Shown here piece by piece: positions 1 through 12,850 of a DNA stretch of 64,000 bases; the first letter of the stretch is position 1; every line of letters begins with the position of its first letter. The notes under the pieces are model-generated. The model did not search any database and was not told where the DNA came from. It saw only the letters and a program-made list of their open reading frames with translations. The DNA is from Varroa destructor (lineage: Eukaryota; Arthropoda; Arachnida; Mesostigmata; Varroidae): assembly GCF_002443255.2 (NCBI RefSeq), contig NW_019211456.1, positions 30,873,341-30,937,340 of the forward strand, given 5' to 3'. The position numbers were made by a program, and so were the translations under genes.

Positions 1-31
1 TGTTCTATATGGAAAATTAGAATGATGAAAA

Positions 32-81
32 TTAAGGTTCAAGATGCTCAAATCGAACATGTATAACAAAATTTGCTTGTC
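32..81 (-). CDS. Candidate terminal exon of the CUB gene (weak)
   Basis: A very good acceptor (GGATTTTTTCAG) precedes position 81. One frame reads GQANFVIHVRFEHLEP and stops at 32-34. The FVIHVRFEHLE stretch resembles the late beta-strand of CUB domains (PF-L-V-TD--E pattern), where the second domain of the upstream gene should end. Another frame stays open to the window edge, so the frame is undetermined. Low confidence. Confidence -1.
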
Positions 82-466
82 CTGAAAAAATCCTATTAAA
101 TATCTTTGAGTTTAGCGTTTTAAATGAGTTTAGCATAAACGGATGGCGCAAGCAGCTTGAATGCTTATATAACGTACTGAGAATTGTTGGGCAAATTGGA
201 TTAGACCAAATAAAAAATACTAGGTTTGTTAAAAAGAAAAAGGTACTCCTACTTATTTCCGTTGAACATTTTGCATTACTGTCAAATCTGACAAGTTTTG
301 CTCCGGGGGTGGGGGCATCTAGCACATTTTGGGTCGATCGGCTGAATGTGTGAAAAAATTATATGACTCACAAGGATACTTCGATCGCAAAGCAACAGTT
401 TTATCTCGTAACAGATTATTCTAATTGAAGCTCTGAAAAACAACTGCCAAGTTTCCCACCTTTTAC

Positions 467-501
467 CCAATATATATAGGAATTAGCCAGCCATCTACTA
501 G
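467..501 (-). CDS. Candidate downstream exon of the CUB gene (weak)
   Basis: A strong acceptor (pyrimidine-rich, ending TTGCAG) lies immediately before 501, and a GTAAAAG donor follows 467. In phase 0, which is the phase left by the exon ending at 1160, it reads LVDGWLIPIYI plus two bases. Second CUB domains of this family often carry a DWLLIP-like motif at this point, so VDGWLIP is suggestive. The exon is only 35 nt, lacks the expected Cys, and no convincing next exon in the matching phase was found. Treat as a lead. Confidence -1.
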
Positions 502-1159
502 CTGCAACAGGAAACGGCACTATTTAATTTGCAACAGAAATTTCTGATTGAAACATATTGTATCTATTCTTATCCGTTATCTCTTTTTAAGAGACACTGG
601 ACTTTATTTCAAAGCTCATGTCATCTTTAGTTTGGATCTTGAATAAGAGGCGCGTGGTTCGTGCCGGTTGTCAGTCGTCTTATTTTAGAGTATCCAGAGG
701 TAAAAGTTGATAAATTTATTTCTTTAAATGTTCGTCGAGCTTGCCACCTCGCATTTCTGTATGTTCTACATTTAACTTGGCTTACAAATGCGTCTGCTCT
801 GAATTATATGTAACAGCTGCGTCAAATCACTTTGGCGAAAGGTATCGTGTAGCTGCCAGACAGAAAATGGGCATATTAAAGAGTAGAATAAAGTAATAAA
901 CAAATATCGTTACATATTACTTTCGACTGTCGGAGGAGCTGCTGTAAACTATTTCGAGACCTTTTTAATCACGTTTTAATAGATTCACTTTAGTATGCCT
1001 ACCTAATTTCGCAACAAACAATATAAATGTAAAATAACTGTGATTTTTCTTAACAGATCAGAAATATAAGTGACTTGAAAATTGTAGATTTTAATCGATA
1101 TTTGTGAATAAAAAAGAAATCGACTCGTTTTCTGTATCAGCGTTTGGATTTTTCCCTAC

Positions 1160-2808
1160 CTGGACATCCTGGATACTATTAGCAGGATTCTGATCAGCCT
1201 TCTCGCCCAACTCAAAGGGACCGACTTGAGATAATTGCAGTTGGCACGGCTCTCGGAAACACATAAAATACCTGGAAAATGTAGGGTTGTCTGATATAGT
1301 GAACTCCATTTGACATTATGAGAAAGGACCCATGTTTTTTCGCATGTACAACTTACGACAAGCCTAGAGGGTACGTCGAACTCTCCGCTACGGGGTCATA
1401 ACCAAAGCTTTTTAAGTATCCTGTCGAGTCTTCGAAGTACTGCAAACAGCCTGTTGGTGCAAGGCGTTGGGAGGTGCAAGGGATCTGAGTGACTCGGATC
1501 TTCCATCGGCGGGTTGTCGAATTAGCGCCCAGATTAACCATTAATTGAATACTTCGAGAATTCCGAACATCCACATATACTGTAAAGCGGGTCCATGGGA
1601 AAAGAAACTCTGAGCTAGGTCAAAGGAAGCAGTTTTATTATTCCAACACTTGTATTGCACGTATGGCCATTAATGTCATTCGTTATTATTTGGTACGCAA
1701 GATCGATATTAAACAAATTATGAAAAAATTACTAAGTATACATTATACTGACAGTGTTGGCGATCGTTTCTCCCGCAAATTGTTGGTACTGGTCGGTCAA
1801 CCCCAACAACAGTGAATGCATCATGAAGACAGATTCCAGAGAGCGCGTTGGCGGGTCCCATTTCGAACTTCAGCAGATCGAGTCTCATTTGGCAAACGCT
1901 TTCCAAAGCCCACTTCTTCTCAACATCGACAACACACGATGAGCCGGGCCTTATCTCGCTAGGGTTTACGAAGAATGTGTTGTTTGTCGTGATGACGTCG
2001 TTACACGTCTTCTCAACTAGAATATCACCGACCCGCATGGGGGGATATGTTTGGCAGCGGTTATAAACAAGTTACAAATATATCAGTGCTACTGTGAAAA
2101 GAAACCGTATACGCAGGACAATTTTCAATTATTCCTTCATCGAGACTTACTTCTGCAGCATGTACCCAGGGCGCATGCTCCGAGTGTACGACCCTTTTGA
2201 ATTCTACACTCGATAGAACTCATGCAGACACCATAGCCATTTTCACACGGCTCCATGTACTGCCGAGATATAAAATCTGAAACAAGAATGAAAAGACGAA
2301 AAATATCAAGTTGTAAATGCACGATATTTTACAAACTTAAGGAATGAATCGAAGATATGAGCAGGAGGACGCTGGCTCTAGCAGAACAAATTATAGCAAC
2401 ATTTCTCTAAAAATAGGTTTTTCCATCAGTGAAAAAAGCGCTTGAACCGAGTAAACAAGAGTTGGACATTCCTATCAGTCCTGCTAATAAGCCTTAATCC
2501 AATGTATCTGGGTTAAAATGCATACGTATTCAGGGTCATTTGAGTTATCTAGAAATAGACATCTAACAATGCAAGAAGCGTTTATACTATAGACTATCCA
2601 TGCGCTGTTTGTGTCATCGAATATATATGGGTTGCGCTTCGTACTCTATCTAACTCCGGCACCGAAAAGGCGCACGAGACCTAAGCAAAAGGTGTACGCT
2701 TTACGGGCGCAGAACGCACTCACAGCCGAGAGCATCCGCTGGTGAGTATTCGCCTAAAAGTCCAAAGAGTCCAATAAGCAATATCGACCATTTTTTGCTC
2801 GTCGACAT
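1160..2808 (-). CDS. Secreted CUB-domain protein, five-exon gene, 3' end unresolved
   Basis: Exons 2808-2724, 2276-2151, 2016-1753, 1579-1357 and 1271-1160 (85, 126, 264, 223, 112 nt) join in one frame to 270 codons. Introns are 447, 134, 173 and 85 nt, all GT-AG; donors include GTGAGT, GTAAGT, GTCAGT and GTAAGT. Residues 1-28 are a signal peptide (MSTSKKWSILLIGLFGLL, likely cut after ADA). Residues 39-75 are a Cys-rich segment (C39, C46, C52, C63, C68, C69, C75). Residues 75-193 form a CUB-like domain with NNTFFVNP, SVCQMRLD, the C133/C151 pair, VPTICGRN and RRWKIRVTQIPC. From C203 (GCLQYF) a second CUB-like domain begins. Sequons are N82 and N178. The family is extracellular and usually of unknown ligand; no protease domain is seen. 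Relatives continue about 100 residues after residue 270. Reading through the GTAGGG donor instead adds 22 codons to a stop at 1091. Family call is firm, exact 3' end is not. Confidence -1.
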
Positions 2809-2914
2809 ACTGATACGATTTGTTCAACGCAATTAGTAGCTAGTAAAACACCGGTTGCTCTATACACAAAATTTCGCTATTAGCAAAACCCACTAACGCT
2901 AACTCGGTGACGGC

Positions 2915-2926
2915 TTATATATATAT
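2915..2926 (-). promoter_or_regulatory. TATA-like element upstream of the CUB gene
   Basis: Read on the minus strand this is TATATATATAAG, about 110 bp upstream of the ATG at 2808. A start site about 30 bp downstream would fall near 2885-2890 and give an 80-nt leader. TA-rich runs are common in this window, so this is position-based inference only. Confidence -1.
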
Positions 2927-2949
2927 GTATGGCTACAGCGATAGTTCTA

Positions 2950-5900
2950 TGTTTACGATAATGACCAATGCTTCTGTAAATATTTCCCTTTCTGCTTTAA
3001 ATACACCGTTGGCATGCTAAGAGGCATACCAGGATGAGTCTACCACGGTTAAAGCGTTGACAAAGCTGGATACTGCAAGGCTAAACGACGAAATAGAAGT
3101 GATGACACCTTATTTTTATTGTACTGGCTGGTGTCGATTGATGTTTCGATCCTGTTTTAGCCACCAGTGGGTGAGATACTTCGAAAACAAAAAAAAAACG
3201 TCACCCAGCCTTTCCTCCTTGACAATGCATACGAGAGTGAGTGGTGCTAATACAAAACGATGCGAGTGAATATGAGCAAACGGTTAAACAATGCCGGTAC
3301 AACCTCGTATGATTTTAGGAATGGCACAATGCGATAAGCTGTGTGAAGACGCCCCTGGGGTTTGCATTGCAAGAAAGGCCGGGGACATCGCTGCCTAGTT
3401 TAGAATTGGTCTCAAGTTGGATTATGCAGAAAAAAGACCTTGCCAAATTACCCTCTTAAATACCTAATGTTTACAAAGATAATTCGTATGTATGTATTAG
3501 CGGAAAATCCTTTTGTTAAAGCGATTGTGCGCTCTATGCTAAGTGATCTAGTGGTATTGCAGTGCTCGCTAATTAGAATCACTTAATCAGGCCAAATAAA
3601 AAAGAATATAAATCATTTTTGATTTATTGGCTTTTGTTACGCTCTCGCGTTTCCTTCTTTCGAAATAATACCCAGTATAACTTCAAAATTGTGCTAACTA
3701 AACTTTTTATTAATATTTCCCAACGAAATTAAGCTTTTCAAAAATCGATAGATTTTCATTTTCATATAAAGTTTGATCATGTTGTTCATTGTAATTGATT
3801 TAAGCCCCAGAATCTCGAAGCTTCTTTCCAAAAGAAGAAACCCAATTATCAACCTTTGCTTTCACCAATGCGAGAATACAGAATATTAAAAAAAAAACAT
3901 AACTTGCTCAATATTTACTTGTAGTTGTAGATGTAGCTTTTAAAACTTACAGAAAGCACCATGTCTAATAGATTTTAGCTGTGCTACTGCTTATTCTAAG
4001 ATATCTATTTTTTATGGTTCATGCTGACTTTTTCGGCTCTAGCTTGTGTCCCAGCCGTACTGGCGCACATCGAACGTGGCAATGACCGCGGCAATATTGA
4101 TTCTACTGTTTGACAATATTTTCGCCCGCAGATATCCGTCGTACGGTAATTCCCTCAATAGTGACAGTGGTTTTAGAGATTGTGGAAGGTCTGGTGCGGA
4201 TTGTGGCTTCGGAAAATCTGAAGGCTCCACATTAGCCAACCTAATATTAGTAGCATTATTCACAGCAGTTCAGAACACCCTCACCTTTGGACAGGTGTAC
4301 GAGGCACAATGACAATCTGTCATTATGGGCGATGTGGTATTTAAAGGGCTTCATTGATGATGCAGGGGCGATGCAGTGATTGCCTACTTAATCTAAGGAC
4401 GCGTAAGGTCGTCTAGGTTTAAAGGCGAAGGCAAGAACATTTCGTTCAATGTTGGGGGCAAACCTGAGCCTAACAATAGTACGGGTTGTAAAACATTTCC
4501 TTATAATATTTAGTGGAAAATCGTATACGGTTATTCCGGCGAAGCTATGTGAGTCTGTTACGAAGACGCTGCTTAAATTGGATGAATTGCTGAACCAAAA
4601 ATATTATGCCTGGACGAGTGTTAAGGTGTGCCTGTTAAGATGAATGACGAAAAATACACTAAAAAGACGTGTACGCATCGATCAGTTTTCTCAGGCTGTT
4701 AGCCAGATGATTTCCTAGAGAAAAATATTTATCTGACTGATGAAAGGGGACAATGAAATTCGGTTTCAGCGATGTATCGGCAGCGGACTTTCGAGCATAT
4801 GATATTATCTTTGTCGTATAATATAATTCAGTGGTTAATGTATGCATGTTTGTCAGGGCGTCTGGGTACTCTGAAGCTTAAGCCCAATCATGGATCTGAG
4901 CTATCAGCAGAACTTCCCTTCAGATGCTCAATCGAATATCACGTTCCGACTAATAATAGCTCGTTGATTCCAGCTCTGAGCTTAAACTCGACTAATTAAT
5001 ACTTTCTGTGAGGTTATTAGTAAAATACGCCCGATAAGTTTAATTGTATATTAAAATGAGTTATCTTTTCAACTGTACTAATGCAAATGAAAGACTTCAT
5101 TCATTTCTTTTACGATACAGAATACGGAATAACGTGAGGCCTAATGGCGCACTGCTTTTCTTCGAGCGCTACCTGCTGTTAGTTTAAAGATATGTCACTA
5201 GACTGTTTAACTAAGTATAGCGTGTAAAACGTATTACGTAAAAGTGAACGGTTGTGAATAACTGCTAAAGGAGACATCACTCGTTCTGGTCCGCCGATTC
5301 TGTTATTACGCCATAGAACTACTGCGGTACGGTTCATAGCCTCGGAGGCGCGTTTTCCTACTTCTTTTCAATGTTTTTAATATAATATGAAACTGATTTC
5401 TAGATGGGCTAACGTTTTGAGTAACTACGACTGGACCGAAAATGTATGATTTCCAAAAGTGTTGCATTTTGACACGTGTTGTACACACTACCAGGGCTTT
5501 TAAGAAATGTACTCAACTTTTCTGTATCATATTCCTTGATTAGGGCGGTGATACTGAAGAACGTAGTAGTTGATATAGTGAAAACTTTTTGAATTTCCAC
5601 CTAACTAGGCTACATGGACAAGCGGAGATTGCGATTTGACAGCGATTGAAGTTAAACGTCCGACGTAGTAACTTCTCGAATATACCTGGCAGGTCGTCCT
5701 GAACTAGATACTGGTTCAGCTTTTAGTTCAAGTTCAAATGTAATTTATTCAGAAGCTGCAACCTGGTACCGCTTAAATTCTCAAATTATTAATAAATACA
5801 CCTGACAATGCCTAAATCTATCCTTTAGTTCAAATCCACGATAGTAGCATTTGAATGGTATTATTCAAAAACATATTTTTGCCGTTTTTTTTTTGTCTTC

Positions 5901-7900
5901 GGTTGTGGTACTTAGCTTCTTCGTGGGTTGCATTAGTAAACAAACGTTTGCACTTACAATTGATCTTCGTTGGGTTCCTGCGAAGAAAAGAAGCTATTAT
6001 AGTACAGTGTCAGCTGTATATTTCGAAGTTGCGGTCAGGATTTGAATGTTTTTCAGATTACTTACACCGTGTCTAATTATCTGTAATGAAAAGTTATCAG
6101 AAGAGTGTTCGCATAAATCACTTAGCTTTTGCCCGCTGCTGTAAAATTAAGTTCGAAGTGCTTATTGCATTGAGTTTTACCTTAATTCGAAATCGTTTTT
6201 AGCGGAAGGCGAAGCAGAATAGCTTTTGACAATGTCAGTAATGCTCTTTGTTCGTGTCGCTCGTATAAAATTCAATTTTATGTAATACTTCATATTCTAC
6301 TTGCCCCTGCTATAACATATCTGTTTTTTTGAGCCAAAGTCTTACGTTAGCACCACTATTCTTTTCATTTCGTTATGTAAGCACATCAATTCGGCTTATC
6401 GGATTTACTTCGGACCGGATAAATTGGTTAATTTTTTTCAGAACTTACAACTTAAGCAGAGCGATGGTTATTGATTATGAAGACTATATAATGCTCAAGA
6501 CAAATTAGCGCACGATAATATTAATAACTCGTACCCGGTATGTACATTAGTGAAAATTGCTTCCGCAAAAGCGTACGTTATCGAAATCAAGGTAACATTT
6601 TTGATTATCCACTTCTGGTGAGTGAGAGAACTCAAGTTACTTTGGTTGATGTTAGTTTTCTGTAATATGACGGTATTTCGCTAAACTGACACGTTTAAGC
6701 ACGTTCGTAGACAATCAATGTATATACTGAAGGGTACACAAGGGATTGCATATCAAATAGAAAGGTACTGAAACTGTGAGAACGGTTTGTATCGGCAATG
6801 CTCATTGCTAACTTTGACGAAACATGCTGTACTTCGTATGTAGATTTACATTGTAGAAATATAAAGCTAGATATTATGAAATAAGCACCATTGTGTACCA
6901 GGTTATCCTGCATGGGAGTGTTTGCTTTCCTCAAGGGTTCAAATTAACTATGGCCGTGAAGTTGACAGTTAGGCCGACTGTAGGCTGTTCCGGACGACGA
7001 ACCCATTAGAATCTATAACCACATTGAGATTGCTTTGAAAGCACAAAAACCACGAGTTCGTTTTGTAGACGCTCTCTCCTAGCGTTTGCACTCATAGCAT
7101 GGTAACATTAGCAAAGCGAGTTTTTTTAATTTTTACAAATCATCCTGATATATAATTAAATTTATATTTGCTACTCCTGTTCGGATATGATCTTACGTGG
7201 TTTTGAAATACTGTAGACAGCATAAGTGGGCCAAAGGTCGTGGGCAGCAACGGATTTAACTGACACGGATTTTACATCTCTGCTTAGTAGTTACTGATTA
7301 GCCTAGATGTTCCGTTCTTCTTAACATTTAGCTACATTGCTTTGGTAGGCGAGTACTCGGCATAGGCAGTAATGCGGATCCTAAGACCGCGGAATAATAC
7401 ATCAGAACGTCTTACCTTCAAAAAAAAGCTCGACGGAAATCCTTGAACAATAATTATGTCGCAAATGAGTCAGATATTTGACTTCATATGAGGTAGGCGC
7501 GGGCTCCGGCTGAGTTTACTATTGATCTATCAGGCGTCGTTTTTTTGTCACTTAAACATATACACAACTGTTGTATTTGTTTATTGAACTTTTAATTGTA
7601 AGCTATTAGACCGAATATAAGTGGGAAGAATGGGTCTACATATATTTATAGTAAATTTTTCATATTAAGTATAAACCTAGGCAGTCATCGTATAACAATG
7701 CTAGGCTATTCACGCAACTGTATAAGATCTAGTAGACAAATGGTCTGTCCTTTGGTTTATTTTACTTCTTAAGATTTTGTCTATATGTAAAAACTGCATT
7801 ATCCTAAAGCTAGAATCGACTATGGAAGCAAAATACATCACAGCCTGTACACGGTGAGTTGGTGCTACGGGCTAATATACAGCCTATAGCAGCGTGTTAC
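2950..7900. other. Intergenic stretch between CUB gene and CUB relic
   Basis: No recognisable gene. Open frames are under 90 codons. The only one with a protein-like look is 4046-4312 on the plus strand (hydrophobic start at an internal ATG at 4082, a second hydrophobic stretch near the end), but an equally long antisense frame covers the same bases, so it is not called. Otherwise mixed unique sequence with short A/T runs. Confidence -1.
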
Positions 7901-7905
7901 CACCA

Positions 7906-8589
7906 TCACTGAAACAGATTCAAGAAATCTATTAATCCTAAGTAACCACTGCAGGTCTGATTGAGGCTGCGCTTCAATATCTGAAGACATGCGTAATCCG
8001 TCTTTTTTCGACGCATGTGACCAAGTTCACAATGTTTTTGGCTTGTTTTTACAGTCAATCCGCCTGTTTGCTAATGAAGCAATCACACTATTTCTATTTT
8101 ATGAGTTGCAATGAAAATACATCTTTCCTGAATTCGCTCATTGGTCACTTAAAACGACTTCATCGTGTCGAGAATATCGAAGTAGTATTCTTGCATACGA
8201 AACACGTGCTACCAGCGTGAAGCTTATTTTCTATAAGTGAACTGTAGGAGGTCTCAAACCTGAAGGACTTAATTCCGCCAAATTTCTTTTACCTGCGGTT
8301 AGGTAAATGCTCTGACCAACATCTATTTTGGATTATACCCGCAAATCGATGGCACTAAACTGTTCTGTCTATTGATAATTAGAAAGTCGATAGCGTACTC
8401 CCCATCCTGTCGGTTTAGCCCTATGATAGCAACTCCCTTAAAGTCAAATTGCCTCCGACACACGCTATTCCAACGAAGGGCATTTCGTGTAAAAAGTCTA
8501 CAACGGGATTTTGAGTTCCGTGTTCTGGGATAAACGTAATATGAGTTATGCCTCGGTTGCAGGTTTTCTGAAAGAGTTCTACGGACCAA
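7906..8589 (-). pseudogene. Decayed CUB-domain paralogue
   Basis: On the minus strand 8589-8323 translates to a segment that aligns with exon 3 of the gene at 1.2-2.8 kb: HNSYYVYP against NNTFFVNP, SVCRRQFDF against SVCQMRLDL, then a DGEYAIDFL strand and LVPSICGYN against RPVPTICGRN. The frame then hits TAG. A few bases on, in another frame, GQSIYLTAG follows (compare RQHLYVDV), so there is a frameshift or small insertion. A Cys of the second disulfide is replaced by Tyr (DGEY). Further along, 8061-7906 reads SQKHC, then YACLQILKRS and CSGYLG before a stop, which resembles the IPC...GCLQYF...TGYL run of exon 4. No signal-peptide exon was found upstream. The exon 3 match is good, the exon 4 match is weaker. 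An unrecognised splice pattern is the alternative to a pseudogene. Confidence -1.
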
Positions 8590-9920
8590 ACATATGCAGA
8601 ATATTAGGATAATCCGTCAGCCAAACTGAACTTGCAAATTAACTTAATTCCAAAAATGTACACTTCTGGGCAGCAAAGTGAAGGCGCATCCATTGATAGG
8701 TTCCAGTAAGCTTTGTGGCTTTATATTTATGTTTTTAACGATTCCTCGCAAAGTACTGTAACTTTTTTAAAATTTCGTTTTTCAGAGTATCTAAGAGAAT
8801 ACTTGTGTAGAACAGCTGGCAAGGGCGAGTATCACAAGACGGAGCTCCTTCAATTGTGGTCATTTATTTACACCCACTTTGACTGCAGGCTCCGAATTTG
8901 CAATTGCGTATATTAAATCCACGATAGGTTTTACAGCTGCCTTTCGACGTGCGAACGCCGTTACCATCTTTGCCTGGTTTCGTACATAAGCGGGCCACTA
9001 CACCTACCGATCGGAAAGAACGTATGAAATAGAACAGGAAAAATGCATTGAACGGTTATGTAGCCGCATAGTTTTACACAAACAGAATATGGTATCATTT
9101 CAACCAGTATTTTATCTACGAATCATAAAAACTGCCCTAGGCCACTGCGTCTGTGTTAACACAGGATCATCTATTGATACCCGATGGGCCGTCGAGAACG
9201 CCGTGAACATAAAGTAGCTCGTTATTTTCCCTAAAGAGCATTTCCCGCTTGGCTTCGGTCGACTACTAAGTCGATACGAAGGAGAGAGCACTCTGATACA
9301 TTTAGCACGAAGTACCAAAATCGAAGCACTAACGTCTACTGAGGCATTAAATCATGTGGTTTAAAAGCGCGAGCCAACGAATGCTGGATGGCAAACCATA
9401 TCCAGAGCATCGAATCGACTGGCTCGGTGTTGTTTCAAGACGTTATGGCCGAAAATAGCGTGGCTTGATTATTACTGACGGAAGTCTAGTTTTGCTGTTC
9501 ATTGTCAACGAATACTACCAGGGGTCTGATTCATTGGCCAGCAGTTGCAACAACTGCAACGTAAGTTGTCGTTTGGCATCCTCGTACTTAAACTGTAGAG
9601 CTAAGTTAAATAAGTTTTCTACTCCATGCGACAAAAACATAGAGACGGTTATTTACACAAGGTCGACCACATTTATCACTGGCAGTCACCAGTTTAAAAT
9701 ATATTTAGATTAATTCGCACATTTAATTGCGTAGGTATGACGGATTCTATTAGAGAAGGCTATCTCTTTATTGCGGGATAGCAACACGATGGGCCCGGAA
9801 ATCCAGCGAGCGATCAGTCTTGGCTGGATGTCGACATGGCACTGGTACTATTGTGTAGCAGAGACGAAACATGGACTGCTGTGGAAGCATTCAGGTCTAA
9901 GGAAGTCGATAGAACTGTAT

Positions 9921-9926
<6 letters not shown>

Positions 9927-9984
<58 letters not shown>
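9927..9984. repeat. (AG)29 microsatellite
   Basis: Uninterrupted AG dinucleotide, 58 bp, preceded by ATAGAT. On the minus strand it is a pure CT tract. It is the longest simple repeat in the window. Confidence -1.
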
Positions 9985-9987
<3 letters not shown>

Positions 9988-10298
9988 TATTTATGTGAAA
10001 GAAAATAGCGGCGTTGTTCCGTTACGTAGCACGATGAGCGGACCTTGTAAAGTAATAGATCATATACGCAAGCAAGTATTTCTGTAAAAGCCGCTGGAAG
10101 TTAGCATTTTTTGCTTTTTAACTACACATGCGTATATCTACGTTGCGTCTCAGGGTTCTTCTGCCAGTTACACCCGTGAAAATTGCGCATTATTGCGAAG
10201 TAAGTATCTAGACAAACAGTGTGAAATACACGTCGTATTGTATCGTATAGACAGATTTTTGACTTTTTCTACTGCGAATTTTGTCGACACTATTTGTC

Positions 10299-10369
10299 GA
10301 TATTATATTATATTATATTTGTTATTATTTGATATTATATTATATATATTATTATATTATATTTGATAG
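10299..10369. repeat. AT-only imperfect satellite-like tract
   Basis: Two imperfect copies of a GATATTATATTATAT...TTTG unit built from TATTA/TTATA words, nearly free of G and C. Likely a decayed pentanucleotide repeat and an easily unwound segment. Confidence -1.
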
Positions 10370-12829
10370 ATAATGAAAAACACCAGATAGAGTCTCGTCT
10401 TAAGTTGGTTTTGACAAATAGGGTTATTAGATTTGCTTTCGCTCTTTAAGGTACCACAGAATGTGAAGTTGGAGAATTTGTCTTTTAATTACCTTTCTAC
10501 ATGTTGCTAGTTAGAAAGTTAAAATGCCTTTTAGCGATAAATATTTAATAAACCTTTAGATTCTAGTTCATTATTAAGCCAACCATTATTTTGCCAACGA
10601 GGAGCCACCTAATTTCACCATGGATTTTCTTGGCATCCACGATGTCTATCTGAGGTACGACCCCAAAAAGAATATATGTAACGAACGCTTGAAGAAAAAT
10701 TGGCCGCTATTGTTCGACGCCCCAATTACTGATGAAATAATAATGGGTTATGGGTTCAATGGAAAACTAAACAGTTCAAATTGCATAGTCATGTACTAAT
10801 TTATTATCTGATTTTTGGATCATTTTGTGTATCCGTTTGATTATTTCAACTTAAAAAAAAAGTATTAGCATTATTATTAGGTAACAAAAGTATTCCATAA
10901 TAGATTGTTTCTGGCCTGGAAATGGGACCGATTAGAACACACTAAGCTAAATTAAATATCGAATACTTTAGACGGATTGGTCCTTTTGAGATATAGACAT
11001 GGTTCGCAAACCACTGTTCCGTTAAATGTTAACATAGAATCCAAACTATCGGATATATTTTTACTACTTTATTATTAGCAGTAAAGTTGAAGTTATCCTT
11101 AAGCGGATGTTTCAATTCTTTGACTTTGACTTCCCTTACATATAAAGTCTCGCTTGGACGCATTCGTCATAGAGACACCTACACAAAGGGTGAGCGCGTG
11201 CTGGATTTAGAGATCTCTTTTGATAATCTCAAATAAGTCTGATATCCTTAAGGTTCCTTTTACTCGAAATTTCGAGTTACTCTGTTTACCCGTGTAACAA
11301 TCGGCTGACATACACCTATTCGATGAGTCAGACATTTTCCTATATAAATGAGTAGGCACATTCGTGATATTAAAACAGAGGTTGCGACCTAATACAGTTT
11401 TAAACAACTTCAAGTTGTTTGAGTTGCTAGGACACATCCCACTTCCGTTCCCATAGGCTCTGTTGGGCTAAAATGCACGTTGTTCACGTTTAACCTTATA
11501 TCTTTCTGTACTGTTACCTTAGGTTTGTCACACAAATTTACGGATTTACATCAAAAATGCGAGCACATATTCTCGGTAAATGTAGGGGACGTTGACCGGG
11601 ACATCTAGTAATCTAGATCTCGTAACACATTCTGCCGTACGGCACGAAAAAATCATCGTCATGACATGAAAATTGGCTAATAAACAAATTACTTTGTGCA
11701 GTACTTCGACATTATGATTTATTGTTAGCCCGGAGCAACAGGACTGGGTATCCCGTAATTGAATATAATCTTGGCTTCAGAAGACATACTTACACTAATT
11801 GAACCTCTTATTGCAGTCAGAGTTTTTGAACCACTTCATTTGTCGAGTTGATGGGATATAACGATCAGACTTCATGCTTCCGATGGTATATTTTTCGATG
11901 GGGGAGTCTCGATGAATTGACTGCGATGAAGATCTACTACGCGCGTTGGTCACTTTTATCTAACAGATTTTCCTTCTTTTCAATAAATGAAAAAAAAAAC
12001 GCCGATTACTGAAAGGTTTTATATCACACGGAAGAAATCGCGTCTAGGTACACCAGAGACATCTATAGTTGATATGGACAATTTTTCAAAAAAGACAGAA
12101 GTGCTATCCTGCCAATTACGCAACGACACTAAAAATCTCAGTAGTACAGTGACTCTATAGCATAAGTTGTTATTGAACCCTTAAAAACGGCACCGTCCAC
12201 GGTAAATGGTTACGTCGTGATCAGACTGAGCATCGTTACTTTTCCTGTCCGCCTATATATTTACACACATAAACTAATATTCATCCCATTTGTACTGCAG
12301 ACCATAACTTCATTGTCGTATGGCTGTTGTAGAAAGCTTCGAGGCGTAAAACGACAAATAAGTCAATAAATTGCAGATAGATTATGTATTATAAAAATTT
12401 GGAGTTTGGTCGTGCGTCGTAGAAAAAAAAACATTCGAAGAGATCATTTCGAGACAGCATTGCATTACAGCAAACCGAGCGTCAAATTGGAGACGAGTTT
12501 CTTCTGCAATATTTTCTGGGTTCATACCCACTTTACTGGGTACAAGCGCACTTAAGCTACGCGCGTTCAGAAGCTTATTTTGAAGACATGGCTAAAATGT
12601 TGCTTGCTACGGCATTCTACAGAAAAATTTTAGAATCATGACAGAAACTGTATTCACAAGTGGGCATAAACTTAACCGTATTTATTTTTTGTGTTTACCG
12701 ATAGCCTAACAGCATGATTTTATTAACTACAGTCAATCTGTGCCTGATTGGATTTTGCAGTGCGCAGTTCATTCATGAACATAGTAAAAGTCCTTTCAGC
12801 TTGCAGGGCCTACAACCTATCGGCAACTT

Positions 12830-12850
12830 TATGTCCCACATTGGGACATA
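12830..12850. repeat. Perfect 9-bp inverted repeat, 3-nt loop
   Basis: TATGTCCCA, spacer CAT, then its exact complement. One of many short perfect hairpins in the window. Confidence -1.
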
